Shown: positions 16,373 to 23,177, numbered from the stretch's first letter. The stretch is DNA of 31,026 bases from DASUKM01 sp036278735 (GCA_036278735.1 DASUKM010000057.1:1-31026); one strand, 5' to 3'. Made by a program: numbers and translations. Notes: generated by a model from the sequence alone, not told the origin.

Positions 16373-17026
16373 TCAAAACGGCAGGGCGGTTTGGGTCAGG
16401 ATCGGAATGCGGAGGCGTCCGGCGCCGTTGGCGGCAAACAGCGGTTCCTGGCCGAGACGGGCGACCGCTTCGTCGGTCGCGCGGTTGAACGCGTCGAGCA
16501 GATCGAGCGTTCGGGTGCCCGGACGGCGCGGCCGCCGCAGTTGCCGCAGCAGGGCGGCCGTGAAGAACCCGTGCAGGCTGTTTTCGCGGGCGCGCCCGTT
16601 GGCGGCGCACGCCGCCAGCACCACCGGACGGTGCCCCTCGGGAAGGGCGGCGATGCGCGCGTCGAGCTGCCGCAGGCAGTCGTCGGCATGGCAGGTGTCG
16701 ACGATGAGGATGCGCCGCCGGACGTCGGGAGCCGCCACGAGGCCGTCGACGATCTGATCGATCCCGAACAGATGCCCGCTCCAGTAGAGCAGGAGCAGAT
16801 CGACGGCCGGGAGCGTCCCGCAGTGCGCCAGGTGGGCTTCCACGGCCGCGGGGGCCGCCTGCGGCCCCGTGAGGCAGCGGTTGGCGTCGGCGCGCCAGTA
16901 GCCGAGTTGCGCGAACGTCCACGACACGCCGAACGCATCCCGCTCGGCCGCGCGCACCGACGCGCCATTGGCCTCACGATTGATACCGATCGAAAGCAGG
17001 TGATAGCGGAAATCGCGGCTGTCCAT
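16373..17026 (-). CDS. Minimal caspase-like (peptidase C14) protein
   Basis: A 217-residue stand-alone caspase-fold protein. It opens with HLLSIGINREANG, followed by an AERDAF segment that matches the start of C14 domains. The catalytic His is H85 in LLYWSGHLFG; here the usual glycine after His is a leucine. The catalytic Cys is C112 in ILIVDTCHADDC, preceded by the DTC signature. Later family features are VVLAACAANGRARE, LHGFFTAALLRQL (matching the GxFT helix) and QEPLF. No signal peptide, membrane segment or extra sensor or effector domain is present, which is unusual because bacterial caspase homologues are often fused to WD40, TPR or EAD-type domains. The substrate is unknown. It is divergent from the peroxiredoxin gene. 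Confidence 0.8.
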   Translation of the reverse strand: MDSRDFRYHLLSIGINREANGASVRAAERDAFGVSWTFAQLGYWRADANRCLTGPQAAPAAVEAHLAHCGTLPAVDLLLLYWSGHLFGIDQIVDGLVAAPDVRRRILIVDTCHADDCLRQLDARIAALPEGHRPVVLAACAANGRARENSLHGFFTAALLRQLRRPRRPGTRTLDLLDAFNRATDEAVARLGQEPLFAANGAGRLRIPILTQTALPF

Positions 17027-17069
17027 CGACGCCGCCCACCCTTTCGGCGCCAGCCGCGGACAGCAATAG

Positions 17070-17163
17070 TCAGCTGCCAGCTACCAGCTTATAAGGGAAG
17101 CCCTTCTTCCTTAACAAGCTGGAAGCTGGAAGCTGGAAGCTGGAAGCTGGCGGCTGGTGGCTG
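17070..17163. repeat. Head-to-head heptameric arrays forming a long hairpin (CCAGCTN / AAGCTGG)
   Basis: The left part has three degenerate units CAGCTGC, CAGCTAC and CAGCTT. The right part has about seven NNGCTGG units (AAGCTGG five times, then CGGCTGG and TGGCTGG) over 17116-17163. Between them CCAGCTT (17084-17090) pairs with AAGCTGG (17116-17122) and TAAGGGAAG pairs with CTTCCTTA with one bulged G, around a CCCTT loop. It sits in the divergent region between the caspase-like and peroxiredoxin genes. Confidence 0.85.
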
Positions 17164-17214
17164 GGAATATCTCCCGCCGCTTGCGTGTTGTTTCCGCCAA
17201 GGAGAAGTGTCCCC

Positions 17215-17748
17215 ATGCTGAAACTCATTGCGCTCGGTCTGGCGGGGGTGGCGATGGCCGCCCTGACGCCGCGCGGGCCGTCGTCCGACGACTTGAAGGT
17301 CGGCGACCCGGCGCCGCCGTTCACCCTGCCCGGCTCGGACGGCAAGACCCACAGCCTGGCCGATTTCCGCGGCAAGACCGTCGTCCTCGCCTGGTTTCCC
17401 AAAGCCTTCACCGGTGGATGAACCGCCGAGTGCAAGTCGCTCCGTGCGAGCGGCCCCAATCTTCAGAGCTTCGACGTCGTCTACTTCATGGCGAGCGTCG
17501 ACGATCCCGAAACCAACAAGAAGTTCGCCGAAGCCACCGACGCCGACTTCGTCCTGCTGAGCGATCCCGGCAAGCAGGTCGCCACCGCCTACGGCGTCGT
17601 CACTCCTCAGAAGGCCTTCGCCTCGCGCTGGACCTTCTACATCGGCCCCGACGGAAAAATTCTGGCCATCGATCGCGAAGTGAAGCCGGGCACCTCCGGC
17701 GAAGACATGGTCGCGACCCTCGAACGGCTCGGGGTGAAGAAGAAGTGA
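17215..17748 (+). CDS. Exported selenocysteine-containing peroxiredoxin (AhpC/TSA, BCP-like), in-frame UGA read as Sec
   Basis: Read through one TGA at 17419-17421, this encodes 177 residues. AAGGAG at 17199-17204 supports the ATG at 17215. Residues 1-17 look like a signal peptide (LIALGLAGVAMAA). The thioredoxin fold begins LKVGDPAPPFTLPGSDGKTH and continues FRGKTVVLAWFPKAFTGG, then codon 69 is UGA, then TAECKSL. Peroxiredoxins have the peroxidatic Cys exactly here, so Sec69 is predicted; C73 could be the resolving residue. Downstream the frame stays clean (VVYFMASVDDPETNKKF, DFVLLSDPGKQVATAYGV) to a normal end. A hairpin at 17436-17454 fits a bacterial SECIS. It should reduce peroxides in the envelope. 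Selenocysteine genes selA-D are not in the window. A true nonsense mutation is the alternative. Confidence 0.85.
17436..17454 (+). promoter_or_regulatory. Candidate bacterial SECIS hairpin
   Basis: GUCGCUC-CGUGC-GAGCGGC forms a 7-bp stem (one G-U pair) with a 5-nt loop. The loop starts 22 nt after the UGA at 17419-17421, and its second base is G. Known bacterial SECIS elements lie within the coding region just after the UGA and have a G in the first two loop positions. Confidence 0.65.
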
Positions 17749-17772
17749 TGCCGATTACCAAAGCGTAACGGC

Positions 17773-17807
17773 GCCGGGACGGAGAGGCGGATTTCGTCCG
17801 TCCCGGC
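17773..17807 (+). terminator. Strong hairpin after the peroxiredoxin gene
   Basis: GCCGGGACGGA (17773-17783) pairs perfectly with TCCGTCCCGGC (17797-17807) around a 13-nt loop. There is no clear U tract. It probably ends the peroxiredoxin transcript before the next forward gene. Confidence 0.6.
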
Positions 17808-17845
17808 TGGCATTCGACTGGCACGGATGGTGAACACGCCGCGAG

Positions 17846-18877
17846 ATGCCATCCAGCACGCGGTCGGTCGGCTTCTGTCTGGGCCTGCTCGCGGCGGCCG
17901 CGATCGCGGTCGCCGCGACGCCGGCGGCGCTCGATGGTACGCTGCCCGAGCGGTCCGTGTTTCCGGCGGCGAACTGGTGGAACCAGGACATCAGCGCGGC
18001 GCCGCTGGATCCGGCTTCGGCTGCCTACATCGATTTCATCAGTGGCCGCAGCGCGTCGAACCGCACGGCGGTGCGCCGGCTGCATCCCGATTTCGGGCCC
18101 TCCCCGTACGGTATTCCCTACATCGTGGTGTCCGGCGATCAGCCGCGCGTGCCGATCACGTTCACCGAGAGCGCCGACGAGAGCGACGCCGGGGCCGCCG
18201 GACAGCCCGCGGGTTATCCGGTTCCCGACATCGCGAAGACGCAGGCCGGCTTCATCGAGGGGGCCGTCGCGGGCGGCGGCACCAGCGGCGATCGGCACAT
18301 GCTGATCGTCGACCAGGACAACTGGCTGCTGTTCGAAACGTATGCGACGCAGTGGAATGCGGCCGCCGATCGCTGGGAAGCCGGATCGGGCGCCGTCTTC
18401 GATCTCGCGGCGAGCGATCGCCGGCCGGAGGGATGGACGTCGGCCGATGCCGCGGGTCTGGCGATTTTCCCCGGCCTCGTCCGGTACGACGACGTGTACG
18501 GGACCAAGGAGATCACGCACGCGTTTCGCGTCACGGTGCGGGCCACCCACGGCCATGTGTGGCCCGCCTCCCACGACGCCGGCTCGACGACCGGCGCGCT
18601 GCCGATGGGCGCGCGCCTCCGGCTGAAGGCGGGGAAGGACCTGTCGTCGTACCCGGCCGCGATGCAGCGCGTGTTCCGCGCGATGCAGCGCTACGGCCTG
18701 ATCGTCGCCGACAACGGGTCCGACATGTACGTGACCGGCACGATGGACGCGCGCTGGGACAACGACGTGTTGAATCCCGCGTTCAGCAGCCTGACGGCGG
18801 ATGACTTCGAGATCGTGCAGCTTGGCTGGAAAGGCACGCCGCCGAATCCGCCGGCGAATGTGCGGATCATTCGGTGA
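17846..18877 (+). CDS. Conserved secreted protein of unknown function
   Basis: A 343-residue protein with a signal peptide (hydrophobic 8-24, AVAATPA). The mature part begins with an ERSVFPAANWWNQDIS segment and later has RHMLIVDQDNWLLFETYAT, AGSGAVFDLAAS, GWTSADAAGLAIFPGLVRYD, THAFRV, ATHGHVWPASHDAG, LPMGARLRLKA and YGLIVADNGSDMYVTG. I recognise this as a recurring secreted type in Acidobacteriota and related soil bacteria, but I know of no assigned function. Conserved His, Asp and Trp residues in these blocks could form an active site or a carbohydrate-binding groove; that is inference. The ATG at 17846 is chosen because the signal peptide follows directly. A heptameric repeat array begins right after its stop. 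Confidence 0.75.
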   Translation: MPSSTRSVGFCLGLLAAAAIAVAATPAALDGTLPERSVFPAANWWNQDISAAPLDPASAAYIDFISGRSASNRTAVRRLHPDFGPSPYGIPYIVVSGDQPRVPITFTESADESDAGAAGQPAGYPVPDIAKTQAGFIEGAVAGGGTSGDRHMLIVDQDNWLLFETYATQWNAAADRWEAGSGAVFDLAASDRRPEGWTSADAAGLAIFPGLVRYDDVYGTKEITHAFRVTVRATHGHVWPASHDAGSTTGALPMGARLRLKAGKDLSSYPAAMQRVFRAMQRYGLIVADNGSDMYVTGTMDARWDNDVLNPAFSSLTADDFEIVQLGWKGTPPNPPANVRIIR

Positions 18878-19006
18878 GGGCGGAAAGCGGAGGACGGAGG
18901 GCGGAAAGCGGAGGGCGGAGGGCGGAGGACGGAGGGCGGAGGGCGGAGGACGGAGGACGGAGGACGGAGGACGGAGGACGGAGGACGGAGGGCGGAGGAC
19001 GGAGAG
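18878..19006. repeat. Heptameric tandem array, unit NNCGGAG (GACGGAG / GGCGGAG)
   Basis: About 18 consecutive 7-nt units of GGCGGAG, GACGGAG and AGCGGAG, starting directly after the stop codon at 18875-18877. The reverse complement of the same unit forms the array at 30651-30800. A REP-like hairpin follows immediately. Confidence 0.92.
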
Positions 19007-19010
19007 CGCG

Positions 19011-19066
19011 GGTCAGCCCATGAAGGGCCGACCCACTCGGTACTGTGTGGGTCAGGGCTTTATGCC
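19011..19066. repeat. REP-like hairpins (GGTCAGCCC-atgaa-GGGCCGACC and GTGGGTCAGGGC)
   Basis: GGTCAGCCC (19011-19019) pairs with GGGCCGACC (19025-19033) with one mismatch around an ATGAA loop. A second partial element, GTGTGGGTCAGGGC-TTTAT-GCC, follows at 19045-19066. It lies in the convergent gap between the secreted protein and the PEP-CTERM gene. Confidence 0.65.
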
Positions 19067-19085
19067 GGGACGCGCCATTGGCGGC

Positions 19086-19733
19086 TTATTGACGGGCGAA
19101 CCGGCGCCGCCGGATCAGGCAGAACGCCAGGCCGGTTCCGAGCAGCACGAGCGAGGCGGGCTCGGGTGTCGTGGCGGCATCTTCGAAACCGAACGCCCAG
19201 ATGTCGGTGCGCCAGGAGTTCGGCTCGTCGCCCGGGGCGAAGATGATCGACGCATGGCCCGCGCCGGTCAGATCGTGACTGAAGAGTGGCGCCCCGGTCC
19301 GCGACGGGTCGCTGAAACCGAGGAGCGTTCCGGTCATCGTGAATGGACGACGCACCGAGAACTCGCGGGCCCCGAGCTGATCGAGGTCTGCCGGGATCGT
19401 GATCGAATCGCTCGCAAACGACAGATCACCACCGAGGTAGACGGCGGGCTCATCCGGAGCGGCGATATCACCGAGCTGGTTTCCGGAGAACTCCGCGCTC
19501 ATGCTCAGCGTGCTCCCCGAGGCGCAGGGGTAGCACTGGTACGCCGATCCGATATCGGGCGTCGCGGCGAACGTGTCCCAGTGCATGTCGAACCCCGAGC
19601 CCGACAGCGCGAACGTGAGCGGATCGTTGTCGAAGTCGACGAACCCGCTCGTGATCCGGATCGTGTCCGCATGCGCGACGGCCGGCGCGATACCGAAAAA
19701 GACGACAATCAGTCCGCACAGCAGGCTCCGCAT
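19086..19733 (-). CDS. PEP-CTERM sorted exported protein
   Basis: A 215-residue protein. The ATG at 19733 has a GGAGGT ribosome site upstream and a signal peptide of about 22 residues ending AVAHADT. The C-terminus carries the PEP-CTERM sorting signal: TPEPAS at 189-194, a hydrophobic helix (LVLLGTGLAFCLI) and a basic tail (RRRRFARQ). Such proteins are processed by an exosortase and linked with exopolysaccharide production. The body is beta-rich with FVDFDNDPLTFALSG and SGFDMHWDTF; two cysteines at 67 and 70 (CYPC) could be a disulfide. No exosortase gene is in the window, so it must be elsewhere. Frames that extend upstream run through repeat arrays and were not used. Confidence 0.88.
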   Translation of the reverse strand: MRSLLCGLIVVFFGIAPAVAHADTIRITSGFVDFDNDPLTFALSGSGFDMHWDTFAATPDIGSAYQCYPCASGSTLSMSAEFSGNQLGDIAAPDEPAVYLGGDLSFASDSITIPADLDQLGAREFSVRRPFTMTGTLLGFSDPSRTGAPLFSHDLTGAGHASIIFAPGDEPNSWRTDIWAFGFEDAATTPEPASLVLLGTGLAFCLIRRRRFARQ

Positions 19734-19785
19734 ACTCACCTCCTGGTAGAGAAGAGCCAGGGCAGCAATCGCCGTGCCCTGCCCC

Positions 19786-19849
19786 CAATCGCCAATCGGC
19801 AATCCAATCGCCAATCGCCAATCGCCAATCGCCAATCGCCAATCGGCAA
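19786..19849. repeat. Heptameric tandem array, unit CAATCGC
   Basis: About eight units of CAATCGC or CAATCGG, the same unit as at 3700-3808. It is followed after 1 bp by an array of a different heptamer. Confidence 0.9.
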
Positions 19850-19850
19850 T

Positions 19851-19890
19851 GGCTGGCAACTGGCAACTGGCAACTGGCAACTGGCAACTG
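19851..19890. repeat. Heptameric tandem array, unit GGCAACT
   Basis: Five perfect or near-perfect GGCAACT units, ending 1 bp before the truA stop codon (CTA at 19892-19894). On the truA strand the unit reads CCAGTTG or AGTTGCC. Confidence 0.9.
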
Positions 19891-19891
19891 A

Positions 19892-20671
19892 CTACTCGAC
19901 GCCGAAGACCCCCTGGAGCGGACCAGGACCTGTGCCGGCTGAGTAGTAGACCCCTTCCAGGAACAGCCCTGCGGCGGGCGCCGTCAGGGCGGCGGGGAGG
20001 CCTGAAGTGTCGTCGAGCAGGGCCGCCGCGCGTTCCGGCGTCAACTCGCCGCGGCCGACGGCCGCGAGCACGCCGACGATCCGGCGGACCATCCGCCACA
20101 GGAAGTGCGAACCGCGAACGCGCACGAGCAGCAGCGCCCCTGCTTCCGCGAGCTCGACGCTGTCGACCTGGACGAGCGTCGACGTCTCGTCGCGATCGTC
20201 GGCCGTGAACGCGCCGAAGTCCTTCAGTCCCACGAACGCGGCGGCCGCGGCGCGCATCCGTTCGATGTCGAGCGGCTCCTTGATCCACCACACGTACGGT
20301 TTGAAGAACGCGGTCCGCCGGCGCGCGATCTGGTACAGGTAGCTGCGCGAGACGGCATCATGACGCGCATGGAAGCGGTGCGGCACCACGGCGATCTCGC
20401 GCACGTGGATATCGGCGGGGAGCGCCTCGTTGATGCGGGCGCGCAGCACGGCCGGGCGGAGGTCGGTGTAGAGATCGAGATGCGCCACCTGGGCGAGCGC
20501 GTGCACCCCCGCGTCGGTCCGGCCCGCGCCGTACAGCTCGAACTCGCTCCGGTGCGCCGCCGTCCGGATGGCGCCGTCGAGTTCTCCCTGCACCGTACGC
20601 GCGTTCGTCTGAATCTGCCAGCCGCGGTACCGCGTACCCGCGTACTCGATCGTCAGCTTGAACCTGGACAC
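19892..20671 (-). CDS. truA: tRNA pseudouridine(38-40) synthase
   Basis: A 259-residue TruA from a GTG start. It converts uridines 38-40 of the tRNA anticodon arm to pseudouridine. The signature GAGRTDAGVHA (48-58) contains the catalytic D53. Other family segments are KLTIEYAGTRYRGWQ (5-19), the RFHARHDAVSRSYLYQI region (about 99-115) and SHFLWRMVRRIVG (about 187-199). The length is typical for bacterial TruA (about 245-270). No ribosome binding site is visible; a CCAGTTA/CCAGTTC repeat array begins 9 bp upstream of the start, so this array lies in its leader. The stop codon abuts another array of a related unit. It belongs to the cytoplasmic tRNA modification set, like gluQ. Confidence 0.95.
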   Translation of the reverse strand: MSRFKLTIEYAGTRYRGWQIQTNARTVQGELDGAIRTAAHRSEFELYGAGRTDAGVHALAQVAHLDLYTDLRPAVLRARINEALPADIHVREIAVVPHRFHARHDAVSRSYLYQIARRRTAFFKPYVWWIKEPLDIERMRAAAAAFVGLKDFGAFTADDRDETSTLVQVDSVELAEAGALLLVRVRGSHFLWRMVRRIVGVLAAVGRGELTPERAAALLDDTSGLPAALTAPAAGLFLEGVYYSAGTGPGPLQGVFGVE

Positions 20672-20679
20672 TTAAGAGC

Positions 20680-20777
20680 ACCAGTTACCAGTTACCAGTT
20701 ACCAGTTCCCAGTTCCCAGTTCCCAGTTCCCAGTTCCCAGTTCCCAGTTCCCAGTTCCCAGTTCCCAGTTCCCAGTT
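20680..20777. repeat. Heptameric tandem array, units CCAGTTA then CCAGTTC
   Basis: Three CCAGTTA units followed by about eleven near-perfect CCAGTTC units at strict 7-nt spacing. It lies between the truA start and the end of the cyclodeaminase-family gene, both reverse. Confidence 0.95.
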
Positions 20778-20800
20778 TCGAATTGTGAACAGAACCGATT

Positions 20801-20830
20801 GCTGGTGACTGGCAACTGGTGACTGGCGAC
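20801..20830. repeat. Short heptameric array, unit TGACTGG / CAACTGG
   Basis: Four units (TGACTGG, CAACTGG, TGACTGG, CGACAG) in the opposite orientation to the CCAGTTC array 25 bp away. It ends 6 bp before the stop codon of the cyclodeaminase-family gene. Confidence 0.75.
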
Positions 20831-20836
20831 AGTTGT

Positions 20837-21781
20837 TCACCGTCCGTCGAGCGCGGCGCTTGCGATAGCCGTGTCTTGAAAGCCCACGCCCGTGAGGTCC
20901 GCGATCGTCAGCTCGTCGTCGCGGGTCCGGCCGGGATGCCGGCCGGCGACCACGGCACCGAGTTCCCGCACGCGCTCGCCCGTCAGCACGCCGGCGTCGA
21001 GCGCGTGCTTCAGTTCGCCGAACGCGGCGCACTGCGATACGCGATCGACCACGACGAGGTCGGCGCGGGCGAGGCAGGTCGCGTCCAGTTCCTGCTTGCC
21101 GGGCGAATCGGAGCCGACCGCGGTGATGTGCTGGCCGGCGCGCAGCCACGCGGCGCGGACGAGCGGCACGCGCGACGGCGTGGCCGTGATGAGGAGGTCG
21201 GCCGCGCGGCACACCGCCTCGACGCCGCCGGCGGCCGTCGCGTCGTACCCGGCGGCGCGCATCTCGCCGCAGTAGGCGTCGAGTCGCGCGCGGGTCGGAC
21301 TCCACGCCACGATCCGGGAAAAGCGGCGCACCGTAGCGAGACACGCGATCTGATGGCGCGCCTGCAGGCCGGAGCCGATGACGCCGACGGTGTGAATCGT
21401 GCGGGGCGCCAGCAGGTCGGCCGCGAGCGCCCCGGCGGCGCCGGTCCGGAGGTCGGTCAGAAAGCCGTTGTCGAGGAGCAGCGCCGCCGGCAGCCCCGTG
21501 GCGGCGTCGAAGACCGCCATCAGGCCGGAGCCGCTGGGCAGTCCTTTCGCCGGGTTGTCGTAGAAGCCGCTCGCGATCTTCACGGCCACGTACGGCACGC
21601 CGTCGATGAGCGCGGTCTTCACATGGAATTCGCCGCGCGCGGCGGGCACGTCGAGGTTGATCACCGCGGGCACGTGCGTGCGCTGCTCGCCGTCCGCGCG
21701 GAAGGCGTCGCGCATGGCCTCGACGGCGCGCGCCGGCGTGATCGCGGCGCGCAGCGCCGCTTCATCGACGATCGGCAGCAT
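20837..21781 (-). CDS. Ornithine cyclodeaminase / mu-crystallin family protein
   Basis: A 314-residue Rossmann-fold protein from ATG at 21781. Family motifs visible: VAVKIASGFYDNPAKGLPSG (66-85) with K68 at the catalytic lysine position, GFLTDLRTGAAG (106-117) with R112, the dinucleotide motif GVIGSGLQA (133-141), and GSDSPGKQELD (223-233) with D225 at the position of the catalytic aspartate of ornithine cyclodeaminase. The family includes ornithine cyclodeaminase, alanine dehydrogenase and ketimine reductases, so the exact substrate is open. These reactions pass through imine intermediates. The gene start overlaps the end of ridA by 20 bp, so translation is likely coupled. Proline made by cyclodeaminase could feed the proline dehydrogenase elsewhere in the window, but this is speculative. 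Confidence 0.88.
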   Translation of the reverse strand: MLPIVDEAALRAAITPARAVEAMRDAFRADGEQRTHVPAVINLDVPAARGEFHVKTALIDGVPYVAVKIASGFYDNPAKGLPSGSGLMAVFDAATGLPAALLLDNGFLTDLRTGAAGALAADLLAPRTIHTVGVIGSGLQARHQIACLATVRRFSRIVAWSPTRARLDAYCGEMRAAGYDATAAGGVEAVCRAADLLITATPSRVPLVRAAWLRAGQHITAVGSDSPGKQELDATCLARADLVVVDRVSQCAAFGELKHALDAGVLTGERVRELGAVVAGRHPGRTRDDELTIADLTGVGFQDTAIASAALDGR

Positions 21782-22196
21782 CGGTCGGCGTCCGGTCCGC
21801 TCGACGCGGCACGACCGCAATCGCGTCGATCTCGACGCGCAGTCCGTCCCCCGGCAGTCCCGACACTTCGACGGTCGTGCGCGCCGGCCGGTGGGCGCCG
21901 AAGGCGCGTCCGTAGACCGCGTTCATCCGGGGGAACTCGCGCATGTCCACGAGGAACACGCCGCAGCGCAGCACGTGCGCGAGGTCGGACCCGGCAGCCT
22001 CGAGAATGGCGCCGATGTTTCGCAAGGCCTGGTCGGTCTGCGCCTCGACGTCAGGGCCTGCGACGCGGCCGGTTCCGGGATCGCGTCCGGCCTGCCCCGA
22101 CACGAAGACCAGATTCCCGACGAGGGTGGCCGGCGCATACGGTCCGGCCGGAGCGGGGAGGCGGTCGCTGACGATCGCTTGCACTTCATCGGACAT
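21762..22196 (-). CDS. ridA: RidA-family reactive imine/enamine deaminase
   Basis: A 144-residue protein of the YjgF/YER057c/UK114 family. RidA hydrolyses reactive enamines and imines such as 2-aminoacrylate, protecting PLP enzymes. Family signatures are PAPAGPYAPAT (14-24), VFVSGQAGRDPGTG (30-43), RTTVEVSGLP (106-115) with R106 at the conserved substrate-binding arginine, and VEIDAIAV (121-128) with E122. Trimeric assembly is typical of the family. The C-terminal extension after 130 is basic and probably disordered. Its last 20 bp overlap the start of the cyclodeaminase-family gene, whose chemistry involves imines, so a joint role is plausible. It is divergent from the next forward gene. Confidence 0.92.
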   Translation of the reverse strand: MSDEVQAIVSDRLPAPAGPYAPATLVGNLVFVSGQAGRDPGTGRVAGPDVEAQTDQALRNIGAILEAAGSDLAHVLRCGVFLVDMREFPRMNAVYGRAFGAHRPARTTVEVSGLPGDGLRVEIDAIAVVPRRADRTPTDAADRR

Positions 22197-22252
22197 GCCG
22201 CCATCCTATGCGATGAGGAGGCGCTGGCTCCAGTCCTGCCGCGCGACTCGAC

Positions 22253-22828
22253 ATGATCCTGCTGCTCGCCGCGCTCCTGATCCTTGCGGTCCCGCAGGCG
22301 GGCGATTCGCTCGCCGACGCCGTCTCGCTCGCGCGCACCCACGACCAGGCGCTGTTCGAGGCCTTCAACGCCGGCTACCAGCTCGCGGCGTCGGGCGAGG
22401 TCGAGCGCGTGGAGGTCGTGACGGAATTTCGCCGCGCCGTGCTGCTCGCCCGCGCCCGCGCGGATCAGGGGGATTTTTCCTTCACTCCGCGCGATCTCGA
22501 TCTCGCGATGACCCCGTTTCGCGGCCGCGTCGGTTTCCTCGCGCAGGTGCGATTGAATCCGCTGAACACCTATGCCACCCCGCCGCCCTACCTCTTGTAC
22601 ATCCGGACGGGCCCGGCGACCCCTCCACTCGCGCCGGGCGATCTGAAGCGCGACCCCGTCTTTCCCCCCGGCCTGTCACGGCCGGGCACCGCCATGACGG
22701 CGGTCGCGATCGAGGCGAGCTTCTCGCGCGCAGATATCGTCGGGGCCGCCGATCCGCATCTGATGATCCTCGATCCTCAGGGCACCACGATCTGGGACGC
22801 CCGTCTCGACCTGACGCGGTATCGTTGA
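22253..22828 (+). CDS. Putative secreted protein, unknown function
   Basis: A 191-residue protein with a hydrophobic N-terminus (ILLLAALLILAVP) that is a likely signal peptide. The region 18-75 is helical (SLADAVSLARTHDQALFEAFNAGYQLA); the rest has PYLLYIRTGPATPPLAPGD and HLMILDPQGTTIWDARLDL, suggesting a small beta domain. I do not recognise a family or catalytic motif. It starts 56 bp from the divergent ridA gene. There is a gap of about 100 bp before the next small gene, without clear structure. Confidence 0.65.
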   Translation: MILLLAALLILAVPQAGDSLADAVSLARTHDQALFEAFNAGYQLAASGEVERVEVVTEFRRAVLLARARADQGDFSFTPRDLDLAMTPFRGRVGFLAQVRLNPLNTYATPPPYLLYIRTGPATPPLAPGDLKRDPVFPPGLSRPGTAMTAVAIEASFSRADIVGAADPHLMILDPQGTTIWDARLDLTRYR

Positions 22829-22931
22829 CCGGACGTCACCACGTACAGGCAAGGCTGAGCTTACATTTAAGGATTGCGCGACTGTACCCGGGCCGGGTAT
22901 CTTTTACGCACTCGTTCGCTCAGCGGATGCC

Positions 22932-23177
22932 GTGAGTAAATCAGATCCCATTCAGACGCTCGTTGCCCTCGCGCTCGACCTCCTCGCCCACACCGAGGCG
23001 CAATATCGGGAGGCCCGCCGACTCGACGCCGCGACGCAGGTGCTCGTCCACGACGACAGGCGTCAGGCTGAACAGATTCGCGAACATTTGCGCGGTCTCC
23101 GGCGGATGAGCGAGGAGCAGCGGACACTCGTCGAGGACTTCCACCGCGAATTCGATGTCTGGGTCGGGCAGCGCTGA
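22932..23177 (+). CDS. Small helical protein, unknown function
   Basis: An 81-residue protein from a GTG start at 22932. It is almost entirely helical and charged, with heptad-like stretches (LLAHTEAQYREARRLDAATQ and EQIREHLRGLRRMSEEQRTL), so it may form a coiled coil. No named family is recognised. It may be a small partner protein of the following receiver-domain gene, but a strong hairpin separates them. A competing reverse frame covers the same bases but has a less natural composition. Confidence 0.5.
   Translation: MSKSDPIQTLVALALDLLAHTEAQYREARRLDAATQVLVHDDRRQAEQIREHLRGLRRMSEEQRTLVEDFHREFDVWVGQR

Noticed and set aside
17215..17421. Reading the peroxiredoxin as a pseudogene cut by a nonsense codon
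   Set aside because: The stop is TGA exactly at the peroxidatic residue, there is no second lesion, and downstream conservation and a SECIS-like hairpin favour selenocysteine. It cannot be wholly excluded without selA-D.
19734..20291. N-terminal extension of the PEP-CTERM gene through the repeat arrays and into truA
   Set aside because: The ATG at 19733 has a good ribosome site and signal peptide; the extension is in a shadow frame of truA.
18878..20777. CRISPR array
   Set aside because: The repeats are 7 nt and contiguous, with no spacers, leader or cas genes.
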